Shown here one piece after another: positions 13,673 through 24,000 of a stretch of 64,000 nt of DNA (positions within the stretch are counted from its first letter, which is position 1; every line of letters begins with the position of its first letter). The notes below the pieces were generated by a model. That model did no database searches. It was not told where the DNA came from and saw only the letters and a list, made by a program, of their open reading frames with translations. Source of the DNA: Archegozetes longisetosus (Eukaryota > Arthropoda > Arachnida > Sarcoptiformes > Trhypochthoniidae); contig JAEMBT020000003.1 of NCBI GenBank assembly GCA_018873245.2, positions 11,439,843 through 11,503,842 of the forward strand. The letters run 5' to 3'. The position numbers and the translations under genes are program-made.

Positions 13673-14109
13673 TTCACACCTAGAAGAACACCTGGGAATG
13701 AGCAATTCATACATCATACACTCGTGTGTTCATCCAGGCAGCATTAAACTAGATCAATATTTAAATAAAGAAAACATTGATTGCGTGGATTCGGCTTATC
13801 TGCTTCATGATTTACGCTATTGCCTGAGGACGCTATACAGATGGGCTATCGGCGTACCATCCTTTACGAGTCCACCTGGTGCTGGTTTTCCGTTAGGAAC
13901 TGATGATGAAACGACTTATTATATGACTCAAGCTCGAATATTGAACAACTCGATTCTTCTGGAATCCGTGCATATCATACTTCGAGTTTAAGTACTTATG
14001 AAGTGGGATCAGGCTACACGATCTATTAGATACAGGCATTATCATACCACCTAATCAACAGAGTTTTAGAGTTAAGCATTGCAGTACGGACTATTTGAAA
14101 AAAGTATAT
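13673..14109 (+). pseudogene. DBH/MOXD1-like copper monooxygenase relic, first piece
   Basis: Remnant of a copper type II ascorbate-dependent monooxygenase (dopamine/tyramine beta-hydroxylase or MOXD1 group), which hydroxylates small amines in the secretory pathway. It starts after an acceptor-like TTTTAG and reads PGNEQFIHHTLV, where the His-His pair matches the first copper site (13712-13717). It then shifts frame to CVHPGSIKLDQY, NIDCVDSAYL, LYRWAIG and PPGAGFPLGTDDETTYYM. A second shift near 13929 leads into the hallmark LDSSGIRAYHTSSLSTYEVG (13949-14008). A third shift, by about 14015, leads to TGIIIPPNQQSFRVKHCSTD. The family's HYxNP copper ligand between TYYMTQ and the next frame is missing. 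Three frame changes make this a clear pseudogene. DBH cannot be told from MOXD1 here. Confidence 0.85.
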
Positions 14110-14298
14110 TTCAAATTCATTTAATACTACCAATTTAATCATTAATCACTCACTGCCGCGCCCACGACTTATAAACTTTCAAATAATCTCCAAATTAAAA
14201 GGAGAGGTCAAAACTCATCAGATCTAAGAGACTTATAACCAATTACTCACATAATTCTAATGTATCCAGCGTATAAATTATGACTTCCCTACGGAACC
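14110..14298. other. Spacer within the DBH-like relic
   Basis: AT-rich sequence lying where the monooxygenase reading breaks off after CSTDYLKK. It may be the start of an old intron or inserted DNA. No features seen. Confidence 0.4.
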
Positions 14299-14424
14299 CC
14301 CACATATTGTTGCGAATCATGCTTCGCAGTAGTACTCTCTAAGTTTAGGTTAGGCCCACCACAATCTTTTTAATCAAACCTTAATTTAACATAAATATGA
14401 ACCTAATTTGCAACGATACGTGGG
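14299..14424. mobile_element. Short inverted-repeat element inside the DBH-like relic
   Basis: The arm CCCACATATTGTTGCGAAT (14299-14317) pairs with ATTTGCAACGATACGTGGG (14406-14424), matching 16 of 19 positions. The element is 126 bp with no coding capacity. No clear target duplication was found. The arms resemble those at 12177-12292. Confidence 0.5.
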
Positions 14425-14507
14425 AGATTCTACACAGAAGCTGAAATAATTTCTATTTTCGTTTAATCTTTTTAGTATAACTTTATAACACTTCAACCAG
14501 AATAAGC

Positions 14508-14896
14508 ATAGATTTTAGTAATTATTAATAACTGAGACTTTCAAAAGCAATCAGTCAAAAAGCAAATGGAGGTAAGAATTGAAAGTAATTTTGATTCCTC
14601 ACAAATATTAGCGTCAGAATCTTTAGTCACTTCTGCTGAAACTCATTTATATCGTATCGGTTTATCTCTTTTCTCGAATGGATGGGATAAAAGAACTTGT
14701 ATTAACCTGTTATTCAATGGATATAATCAATTCGGTATTTCTGGCCAAAAGCATTATCTCTTTATTATTATCAAAAGAGAATCTCGAATACTTTAAAATA
14801 AAAGTCGACTTTTATACGTTGTTAAAGGAAAACTTCATTTTAACATCTATGTTTGACACCCCTACCAAACCTCCCATTATCGAACCCTGGTTGTAA
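14508..14896 (+). pseudogene. Gr-like pseudogene, copy C, N-terminal half, nested in the DBH-like relic
   Basis: Matches the N-terminal half of copy A at protein and DNA level: MEVRIESNFDSSQIL, ETHLYRIGLSLFSNGWDKRT, then a frame change to AKSIISLLLSKENLEYFKI and KVDF. The DNA between GATAAAAGAAC and ATCAATTC is two bases shorter than in copy A, which explains the shift. In contrast, copy C keeps an open frame at SIISLLLSKENLEYF where copy A is broken. The match ends near 14840, after which the frame reads on without recognisable receptor sequence. It lies between the two pieces of the monooxygenase relic on the same strand. Confidence 0.66.
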
Positions 14897-14933
14897 TACA
14901 AGTGCGTGAATAACGATCCAATATTTCAATTTT

Positions 14934-15370
14934 AACAAATATGCTTTTGATATTTTGATTAATGAGCTACCAAAGGATGGAATCAAACTCTACGCTTTGT
15001 TACCGCACGCTCATATAATAGGTACTAAATCATTGAATTATTCCAGTGCTTGTCTAATCAAATTTATTGTTGATCTGATAAATAATAAGCCTCATCGATG
15101 AGGCTACGTCATTTTCGTGGTAATCAAGAATTCGCGTAGATTCTTGAGAAATATGATTTCAGAAGACAAATGTATAGAATCTTAAAAGATACAGTTTATG
15201 TAGCGGCCAGTGACCTGATCTCAACTGAATACTCTTATAATTCAGGCGCAAGAAGCTATACAACAATAGTATGTGGATTTGAAGAAATTTCTATCAGTTC
15301 AAAGTTTACCTTTTGCTCTAAAGTCGCTAAAATACTGGGTTTCAGTCTAAAATTCACTTGTTTTAAATAA
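14934..15370 (+). pseudogene. DBH/MOXD1-like copper monooxygenase relic, C-terminal piece
   Basis: Continues the C-terminal catalytic domain. ELPKDGIKLYALLPHAHIIG carries the His-x-His pair of the second copper site (His codons at 15006 and 15012). After about 75 bases, possibly a small intron, the reading resumes in another frame with MRLRHFRGNQEF (15098-15133), a TAG stop at 15137-15139, and then KYDF, YRILKDTVYVAASDLISTEY and SYNSGARS. The end is FTFCSKVAKILGFSLKFTC and a TAA at 15368-15370. The family's EEMC motif, whose Met binds copper, reads EEIS here (Ile codon 15287-15289). The order and spacing follow the end of dopamine beta-hydroxylase. Broken by a stop, at least one frame change or intron remnant, and loss of the Met ligand. 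Confidence 0.87.
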
Positions 15371-16030
15371 GTTATATGAGCTGAATATCAGATTTCTAAA
15401 TACACATTTTATTGCAAAAGAATTTGATTGTTTTAACAGTATGGAGAAAATTCGGATAAAGAAATTAGAGGTAGGCATTTTCTAAAGTCGAGACTCCCGA
15501 TTGAGAATCTTTAAGAGTATGTCATTTCTAGAGATCCCCAAAATTCTAAATTTTAATTAGTTGTAAAGATCATTTTTAACTAATAGGAAGTCTTCGAGTA
15601 GAATTTTTAGAAATATAAGTGTTGGAAATGAATATTTTCGATAGTTTCTTACTCTGAGTCGAGAAATTTCTCAAGTCTCGACTCCCGAAATTCTCAAAAT
15701 TTATATTCTAGGAAATTTAGTGAAATGCAAAATTTAAGTAAAGATATATTGGTGTAGAACTTTTATTTCTACATTTGTTTATATGGGTATACTTTTAATT
15801 CAAGAACACTTGATCAAAACAGCCGATTTTCAAGCATTTTATTATGTAGTGCCATAAATTTCGAGACTCTCGTACGGACCTCTAAAAGAAATTTGTGTTT
15901 CAGCAATTATGTACTATCCGATAATGAAAAATTTCACTTCATGGTGTTTTAGCGGAGTGACTGCTTGTCAACAATGCTTCAAATGACAGGTTTAAAGCGC
16001 CTTATAGTATGTTCCGAAAATCCCAATCTA
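15371..16030. other. Non-coding sequence with repeated GACTC palindromes
   Basis: Contains a perfect 9-bp inverted repeat, GAGTCGAGA (15656-15664) and TCTCGACTC (15676-15684), with the palindrome GAGAAATTTCTC overlapping it. Related motifs are GTCGAGACTCCCGA near 15487 and TTCGAGACTCTCG near 15858. No gene. Confidence 0.55.
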
Positions 16031-16263
16031 TGGACAAAAGTTTTGCATTATTGGCAAAGCGTGTTTTACTTTTAATGGAAACGATTTTTTTCTGATTTTG
16101 CGTTTAAAACTCCTATTGAGTACCCGTAAACGCTTGTCTCTAAATTTAATTCGGTGCAAAGCGCGTGCTTTCGATAATGCAAAACACTTGACAAGAAATC
16201 AGGGCTTTCGTAACGCACTGTAACTTTTCGTGTAGTTACTATGTTATTTCGCAAATTTGTCCA
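16031..16263. mobile_element. Tc1-like MITE
   Basis: The left end TGGACAAAAGTTTTGCATTA and the right end (opposite strand) TGGACAAATTTGCGAAATAA form terminal inverted repeats. There is further internal pairing: TTTTGCATTATTGGCAAAG near 16040 against CTTTCGATAATGCAAAAC near 16167. TA lies immediately before the left end and a T-TA follows the right end, in line with TA target preference. 233 bp, no transposase. Confidence 0.55.
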
Positions 16264-19200
16264 TTACAAACAAATCATTAGTCAAATTATTTTTTCAGCT
16301 ATGATACATCTTCAGATCCGATGATAGAAAATGTGACTTTCTCGAAATATATGACAGAGTAGAGATTGGATTGCGATATTCGAACAAAACAATTATTAAG
16401 TTAACAAAGACAAACTTGTTATTGAGCTCGAGATCCAAGCGATTAGGAACCAGAAATGTTGGTTTCACATCCTAAAAACTTAAGCAAATATATGCCACCA
16501 GAGCCTGAATGCAAGAAAATTTATTCGTAGGAAAATCGACTTTCGATGTTATAATAAAAAACTTTTCTTCTCAGCCCATTTCAACTTTAAGTAAATGAAG
16601 CATAATTTTTTATAGATATCTCTAACTTTCTTCATATTTTGCTCTTTGGTTTTCACAACCAGAATATCACAAAGTTTTGTTTATAAATTTCTTAAATCTT
16701 TTTCGTACAAATAAAATCTTTATTATTTGATTTGGAGTCAGATTTGACTTAAGAACTTATCAATAGTTCTCTAGTCAGACAATCTGTGACCTGAAATGTT
16801 TCAGAACTTTTCATTTGTTACTAATTTGTCGATAAAATTGCCTTATAAATGTTACAAATTGACTACGCTTCCAATATAACTTCATTTTTCATTAAGACAC
16901 TCACAGCACTGATTGGATAAAAGTTTCGATTAACCTGAGAGAGTGATGGAGAAAAAACCTTTGCCTACAACTTAATTAATTTATCATTCATTCCTCTCTT
17001 CAATCCAAGCGATACCTAAAGATATTTTTTTATCACATTTACTATTCTCTATATATGCTCGTATTCTTTTGTCATTCGATTATTATTTGTGCATCTAATC
17101 AGAAATGTTCCTCTTTTGAAGTCGACCGCTCCTCGACAACACATTAAGGCATTGCCAATAATCTGCTATTTTTCTCTTACTCTTCTCTCACTCCTGTCCC
17201 TCAAGTATTAACTCATCACTGATTGCGATACGATTTCTATGGAGACGACGCTTTTGAAAACTCTTTGCCTTTTTTCTCTACTGAATATCTCTCTCTCGCC
17301 AAAACTTAATATTTATTAAGTGAACACATTTTCTTCTAAGATATCATATAAAGAAAGCAATACTTACGACTTCACTTTCTCTCTCTCTCTCTCTCTCTTC
17401 AAGTGAATCATACATTTTCTCATTTCGAAATTATTTTATTTTATTAAATATTTTTGTTTCGTGAGATTTTGCATGCATTAGTTTAATTGAATCACTAATT
17501 ATGAGAAAGCTTTTGAGTCTTAACTCTTAATCTTTATTCTGCTTCTAAGTATCAAATTTCCATCTTTTATAACGATTTTTTTCAACTTAAGCACAAATTT
17601 TCTAATCTTATCGTTTATGAGGATATATCAAAACTTATGATATTTGTCTTTTCTCTTTGATACTCATATAATAGAAGAATTAATAACGAGAAAGGGCTTT
17701 CGTTCTTCAGAGACAAGTATGTAGTGCCTGAGGCAGTGTTTTGATCAAAGAGTCTATCAGTTTTTTCTCTTCTCCATTTAGTGCGACAGTACTTTTTGCT
17801 CTAATAAGAAAAGATCTTGTTTTTTGTTCAATAGATCATAAGATTTTGACTATAAGCATAAAAAATTGGATAACGAAATAAAATGGATTTTCAGTTAAAT
17901 AAAAGGCTAAAATTTATCTTGAATTCTTGGGAAACCACGAAATTAAGATTAGAACAATTTTGAATGCTCATAGATTTCAATGAAGTGGATCTAAAGTCAC
18001 TCGAAAATGAGCTGATTCGTGCTTTCTTTCCATTATTTCGAATCTGTTCAACTATTAGAGTTTGGACTTGCACTCAAACATATCGTTTTGAAAGCTCTCT
18101 ATTAACTTACAAATAAGAATGTAAAGTTCAAAAACTGGATTTTCTTATAGTTTTTTAGCCAAAAAATTGACATAAACCTAGGAAATCTGAAGCAGTTTTA
18201 TCGATATTTTGCATCATTTCTCCATTTCATTGAACGACAACATAAAAATCTGGGACTTCTTTTTAACCTGAATTTAAAGTGCCTTTAAGTAGAAATTCAA
18301 TCTCTATATTTTACACTCAAATCGAGTAAAAGCACTTGAATTCAAAATTATAGCCTAAATGCGCTAGAACCAAATTTATTCATTTTTCAGTTAAAAAACT
18401 TTAGAACTATTCCAAGCTTCAGTTCGAAAGTAGATTTTTATAGGCTTTTTTCAAATAAGTGCTCTGTTTTATTGACTCAAATTCCAGATTATTTTTCAGA
18501 CTTATCATAAATGAAAGCAAATATTTTAACCTAAAACCAAATTTTTATAAAAGAAACAAATTTCTAAAACTAATAATGCTATGAAATTGTGTCAAAAATT
18601 TTTGCGATTCCAATATTATTAAACATTTAAGCATGACATGAGTGCAAATTCTGTAACTTTAATTCATATGAATGTTAGGTGTGATAGGAAAATTCCGTTA
18701 GAAATTTGTCGGTCTACGATTTAGCATATAGTGTCTGAATTTGGTCGTTAATAAGAGTTATTCTATCGTTTGAATTTTATCAGTCACGCATTAAAAAGCT
18801 TTTGTAATTAATAAATATTAAAGCTTTTGCTAGTATTACTAGGAGTGAGGCGCGAATTCGTAGACTACTCAACATAAATAATTTATAGACCGTGCGAAAA
18901 ATGTAAGCAACGAATTATTTATTCATTCAAATAATAATACGATGCCAAAAAATGTTTTACCTAAACTTTTCCATAAGAGAAAACTTGTTAACTTATGAAC
19001 ACAAGTCAGAGCATGTATTAAATTTATGTAATAAACAAAACTTATAACAAATAAACTTTAGGCAAATTGAGTCAATTCTTGATAGAAATAACAGAATTAA
19101 TTCGATTCCAGAGAAGTTATGATTATTAACTGACATAAATCGTCAGAATTTTTCTGATACTCAAGTTCAAGAATTATGATCAGCAGTAATTCCTCTGGAG

Positions 19201-20421
19201 CTCGGTCGAAAAATTGCTTAATCATCAAATTTAGGGCTTTCTTATATTTAACTTCTACTTATGTCAGAATTTTTTTCTATACTATTCATATTATGATGAA
19301 GAGAGCAAAACATCTTTGTTGTCATATTTCATTGCGAACAAAATTACACAACAAATGCCAATAACAATAGTTATATAAAAATTGAGGGGAAAAGAAAAGT
19401 TATAGAGAATGAGATACTAAGTCAGTCAGTGAGGGACGTGTTTCATAGAAGTAAAAAAATAGTGATAGAAACTAACAAAAGTATGTATTGTGTAATACAG
19501 AGAAATAGGAGTAAAAAGTATATACAAAGAAGAGAAAAACAGAAGTGGAAGAATAATGATTTTTTTGCGGGCGAAGTACACAATGGATGGGAGGCGTATA
19601 TTTCATTATATGGTCTGAACAGTAGTTTAGGTTTTTTTGCACCTCTAGTTTTGTCTCTCTTTCTATCTTTTTATCTCTACGTGAAATGTTTCTCTTATAT
19701 TCTTTAAGCTTTCTTGTATTCTCTTTCGTAGGCCCTCAATAGCCAACTATTTTATTGATTAACTATTTTGTTGCTCTTCTCCCTCCAATTTTCATTGTTT
19801 CAGTTCATTTTTTAAACTTTTGCTCTCTTTCTCTTCCCTTAATTTAATTATTTTTATTACAATTTTCAAACAAAGTTCTTATATGAAAAATCCGTATGAC
19901 CTGTACTTTCAATTGAATTGGCTGTTAACCTTATTTTTCTGTGGCTCTGGTACTAGAAAAGTACTAGAAAAAGAGCCTAACTAAAGAAAAAAGTTTTGAT
20001 GGCATGTTAATGCATAAACATTTTCACTAATAAAGAGATAGCTCGAGAAATTAATGCACAGATTATTAATATAAGAGAAAAATAATTTTGACGTCTAAAC
20101 GATTGATAGTGTACTTATTGTAGTGTTAATATCAATTGTTACTATCAATAAGACTGTATTTCACTTACAGTCACTCAAACTTCTAATACAAAAACATCTC
20201 CTTATTCTCAATGCTCTTTCACTTATTCTCCTCTTTCTTTCTGCTTCACTCTTATTCCCAAATAAGGATTTCTTATCCAAATGTCTTATCGTTTTCTCCG
20301 TACTGTTAGCCACAGATAAGAAGAACAGCTTTTATTCAGAAGTATATATCTAAACATATCGTCCATAATTCGTACCGGAGGCGACCGACCATAAAATACT
20401 GACCCAATGCATATGCCTATC
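16264..20421. other. Non-coding region, pyrimidine-rich in places
   Basis: No recognisable exon. About 17100-17400 is C/T-rich and slightly less AT-rich. Short frames at 19176-19364 and 19429-19707 have no recognisable domain. Confidence 0.45.
17378..17398. repeat. (TC)n microsatellite
   Basis: About ten TC units at the end of a longer pyrimidine-rich tract. Confidence 0.9.
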
Positions 20422-20446
20422 ATATATATATATATATATATATATA
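20422..20446. repeat. (AT)n microsatellite
   Basis: Twelve AT units. Immediately after it is ACAGTTAAACCTTGTTTTCG, which resembles a pogo/Tc1-type element end. Confidence 0.9.
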
Positions 20447-20969
20447 CAGTTAAACCTTGTTTTCGTCTCATTTTCCACGAATCTATTGCCACATGATTCA
20501 TATAAATATTCCTGTGGCGTATTCCAACAGAAAATCCTATTTTTTTGTAGAGAATATTCTGCTATGAATAAATTCATTGATAGAGCTTTAATTTTGCAGT
20601 CTGTGCTAAAGTTCTTGCATCGAAACACCATCAATGAAGATAAATGCTAACCAAATGCTTTTCATTCAACGTTAAGAACAATATGTTTGACATTTATATT
20701 TCAAATATTCAAATCAAAAAATTGAAAAATTGCAAACATGTATCTAGAAATCTAAAAAACTATTGTAATTAGGATTTTTCACATCCAACATATACAGGTA
20801 ATTTCTGAAAATTTACCAGAAATAAGGAATTTAAAACCAATTAGTTATAGACCAGTACTTAGAATAATTGGTTTTAACTTGAAATTGTGTTGAAAGATAT
20901 CATTTAATATAATTAATGCCTAGTATTTCATAATATTATTAGGAATTAATTGCATTGTTAAAAGGTCAC

Positions 20970-21050
20970 AATTTATTTTGATCGTTCAATTTAATGATTC
21001 TTTTGAGAATTTACTCCATAATTATGGGGTTTCAACGATCAAAATAAATT
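20970..21050. repeat. Perfect 17-bp inverted repeat with 47-bp loop
   Basis: AATTTATTTTGATCGTT at 20970-20986 is matched exactly by its reverse complement at 21034-21050. It may be the end of a small element or a stable hairpin. No gene is involved. Confidence 0.8.
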
Positions 21051-24000
21051 TCATTTTTAGTACGGAATGCACAGAGCAATAAAGGAGAGCCATGAAGTAA
21101 AGAGAAAAAATTGAATTAACACTCACTCAAAGCGCTTAATTTTCTTCTATGACATAAAACTTTATCCATTATTTCGTTGGACTGTTAGGTAGTTTGATGT
21201 TTGATCTCAATTAAAACTGATTGAATGTACTCATTAGAATAGTTCTAGTCTTTCAGGATTTCTGCTTAAGTGCAGTTTCAAAAATTTGTGTTCAATTGAC
21301 TAAAAGCCAGATTAAAAGATTTAGTGAATAAATAAAAAAGTCGTAAAAGTTTTCACATAAAGTGAAAACATTAAAAGCAGCTTTTATTAGGAAGATGTGA
21401 AATTTCATTACATTTTTTTATGAAATGATAGTCTTTAATCATACAGTTTTATGCGTGTTTTGGACATAAATATGTTTTGAAAATTCTCTTTTTATAGCAG
21501 ATGTTATGCAAATAATTGAGGAAATAATAAACACTTTTTCTCATATCAAATATCTCTGTGTAAATGATAGCAATTTTATAGAATAGAAGAATAATAATGA
21601 CAGAGTTATCAACACTAATAAAGATTATATTCCTTTTATCCTAAGCTTTTAGTTGATTGTCATTGATAGAAAAGAGAGTTTTTTGCCTCAAAAGTTGTAT
21701 TCGAGTATTGATTACTTAGTTTTGTCCAATTATTTCATATACTGTTTCGATTCATCGAAAAGTTCACATATTTTTCAGTAGGGTATAAGAAAACTCTTAA
21801 ATGATATTTCCTGGATAAATATTTCGTACAACTATTGAGCTAATCGGTAAATTTAGAATTTTTCTAGTCAATTAATTTTGACATCAAAAATTGTTTCTCA
21901 AGCATATGACGAACAGAATATTTAGCCTCAAGCTGATTGTTGAGAATTTTTCCAAAAGTTTCATTTTTAGCCAAAATTACTACCAAAGCAGTAATTTATA
22001 ATCTAATATAAGTTATAAATCCTTATTTATTTGACTTTTTATACTCGAAGATAAGATATTTATTTTCAGAGTTGTCTTTAAAAAATAAGAACCAAAAGGT
22101 ATTATTCTTCATCAAAGAGTAAACACTTCGGGGTATTTGAGGCATAAAAATAAAACATTTTTTTTATCAGGAAAAATGTTACTTATATTTTATATTTATT
22201 TTTTATTCTACGTTCTCCTCCAAATACACCGATCTGAAAAGTATTACAAGCTTTGTCAAAATATTTACCGAAAGGAGGTTTAACTGTAATGCTAGCAAAC
22301 AGCATATCTAGCTATGCACTGATGCCAACATCAATTGCTATTTTCTTAGAGACATATGAGTGTATTGGGAGTTCACTATTTCCTTATATCGATCATAAAT
22401 ATTTATTTTTCATATGTATATGAATAACAGCGTTATATGTTATGTAACTTTTTCTCACAGACAGTAAGAACTGGAAAGAGACCTGTGTTTGAGTAGCAAT
22501 TTATGCTAAAACTCGTATTAAGTCTTTTATTTCTCTGTATTTCACTTTCACATTCTTCATACTATTTCTATCATATTTTTTATAACCTTGATTATATTTC
22601 TTAGGATTTTAGGTGACTTTTTCAAGCATTTTTCATTCAAATGCTTTATACTTTATGTCTTCATTTCCAAAAGTTCTATAGAAAGCTATTTATTATTAGT
22701 GAAAGCATTCTGTTTCAAGTCAGTTTTCTTTGTATTGTTGATCTAGATATTAATTAGCACTCATGCATATGAAAAATTTATTGAATATATCAAAAAAAAT
22801 TCAAAAATCAATATTAGTATCATAGCAATTTTTATGCTATAAATACGACTAAAGTTTCTATTTTGAAGTCGCGAATTTTCTCATTCCTGCATCAAATTTT
22901 TTTATCCCTTTAAATATTCAGAAAAATATCGATTTTTCTTCTCTCGTGCATATCTCGCATATCAATATCTCAATATTGAGAGCGCAGAGAAGTCATGAGT
23001 TAACACTCACTTAACAATATGTGTCAATAAAGTCAAATCTTATGAAATAAGAGACGGAGTGAGTAGAAAAAGGCTTTATTGTCTTTATTGCATTTCTATT
23101 TGACGCATATCTGCCGTTACTAACTCACGAAAAATGTCGTTCAACAGAAACTATATTACATTTTTTGGGGTGTAAAATATGCCAATTTTTCTCTTAGTTC
23201 AAACTTTTACATCAATAGCAAAATTAAATCCCCGCTCGAAGTGATATATTATTAAACTAAGTCAACAAAACAAGATAAAGGTTTGATCCAGTATTTACTT
23301 TTTAAGTCAATCTATAATTTTGAAATATAGGAGAAAAAGTGCTCGAAAATACTCCGCAAAATTTAATGACATATCAGATATTGAGTAGAGAAGGGGAGAA
23401 AAAACAGTTATATAACCGAATATTCAAATGATATATAGTATGAGAAAAGTTTTATCTCATAAAAAGCTGATTCTTATTGTAAGCTTTAGTTACATTGCTA
23501 TTAACTTGATCTGACTTTATCTTATTTTTGTGTTTCTCTCTATTTTTTTCATTGGACAGCAACTGAGTTGTCATTTCTATTCTAAATGATTGACAAATCG
23601 ATATAAGACTATAGTGTTATTATAAGATTAGCTGTTGACATATTTTTGTCACTAATCCAAATCTTATTATTGTGTTTTGCTTGACTGGTTGCCCACTGAT
23701 AAAGTCATTCCTCTAATCCCTATTGTGTTTTCATAAAGCATAAATACAATATATAATAGTATTTTTCAATTTTCTTTCTTTCTCTGACTGAATGTCTCTC
23801 AAACTCATTCCTGACTTGGATATCATTTTTATTGTGTTTACTATTTTGTCAAATAAACTACAGTTGAATGCGAAATCTTAAACAGATGCCATAGATTTTC
23901 TATCTTTAACAAATCTATTGCAAACATACATACAATAATAACTTAATTTATATTCAGTTTTTAAATAGGTATAAAAAATATTTCTATCGTCAAAAGTTAT

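Noticed and set aside
20286-20634. Minus-strand frames with Ile-Tyr repeats.
   Set aside because: They read through the (AT)n microsatellite; not coding.
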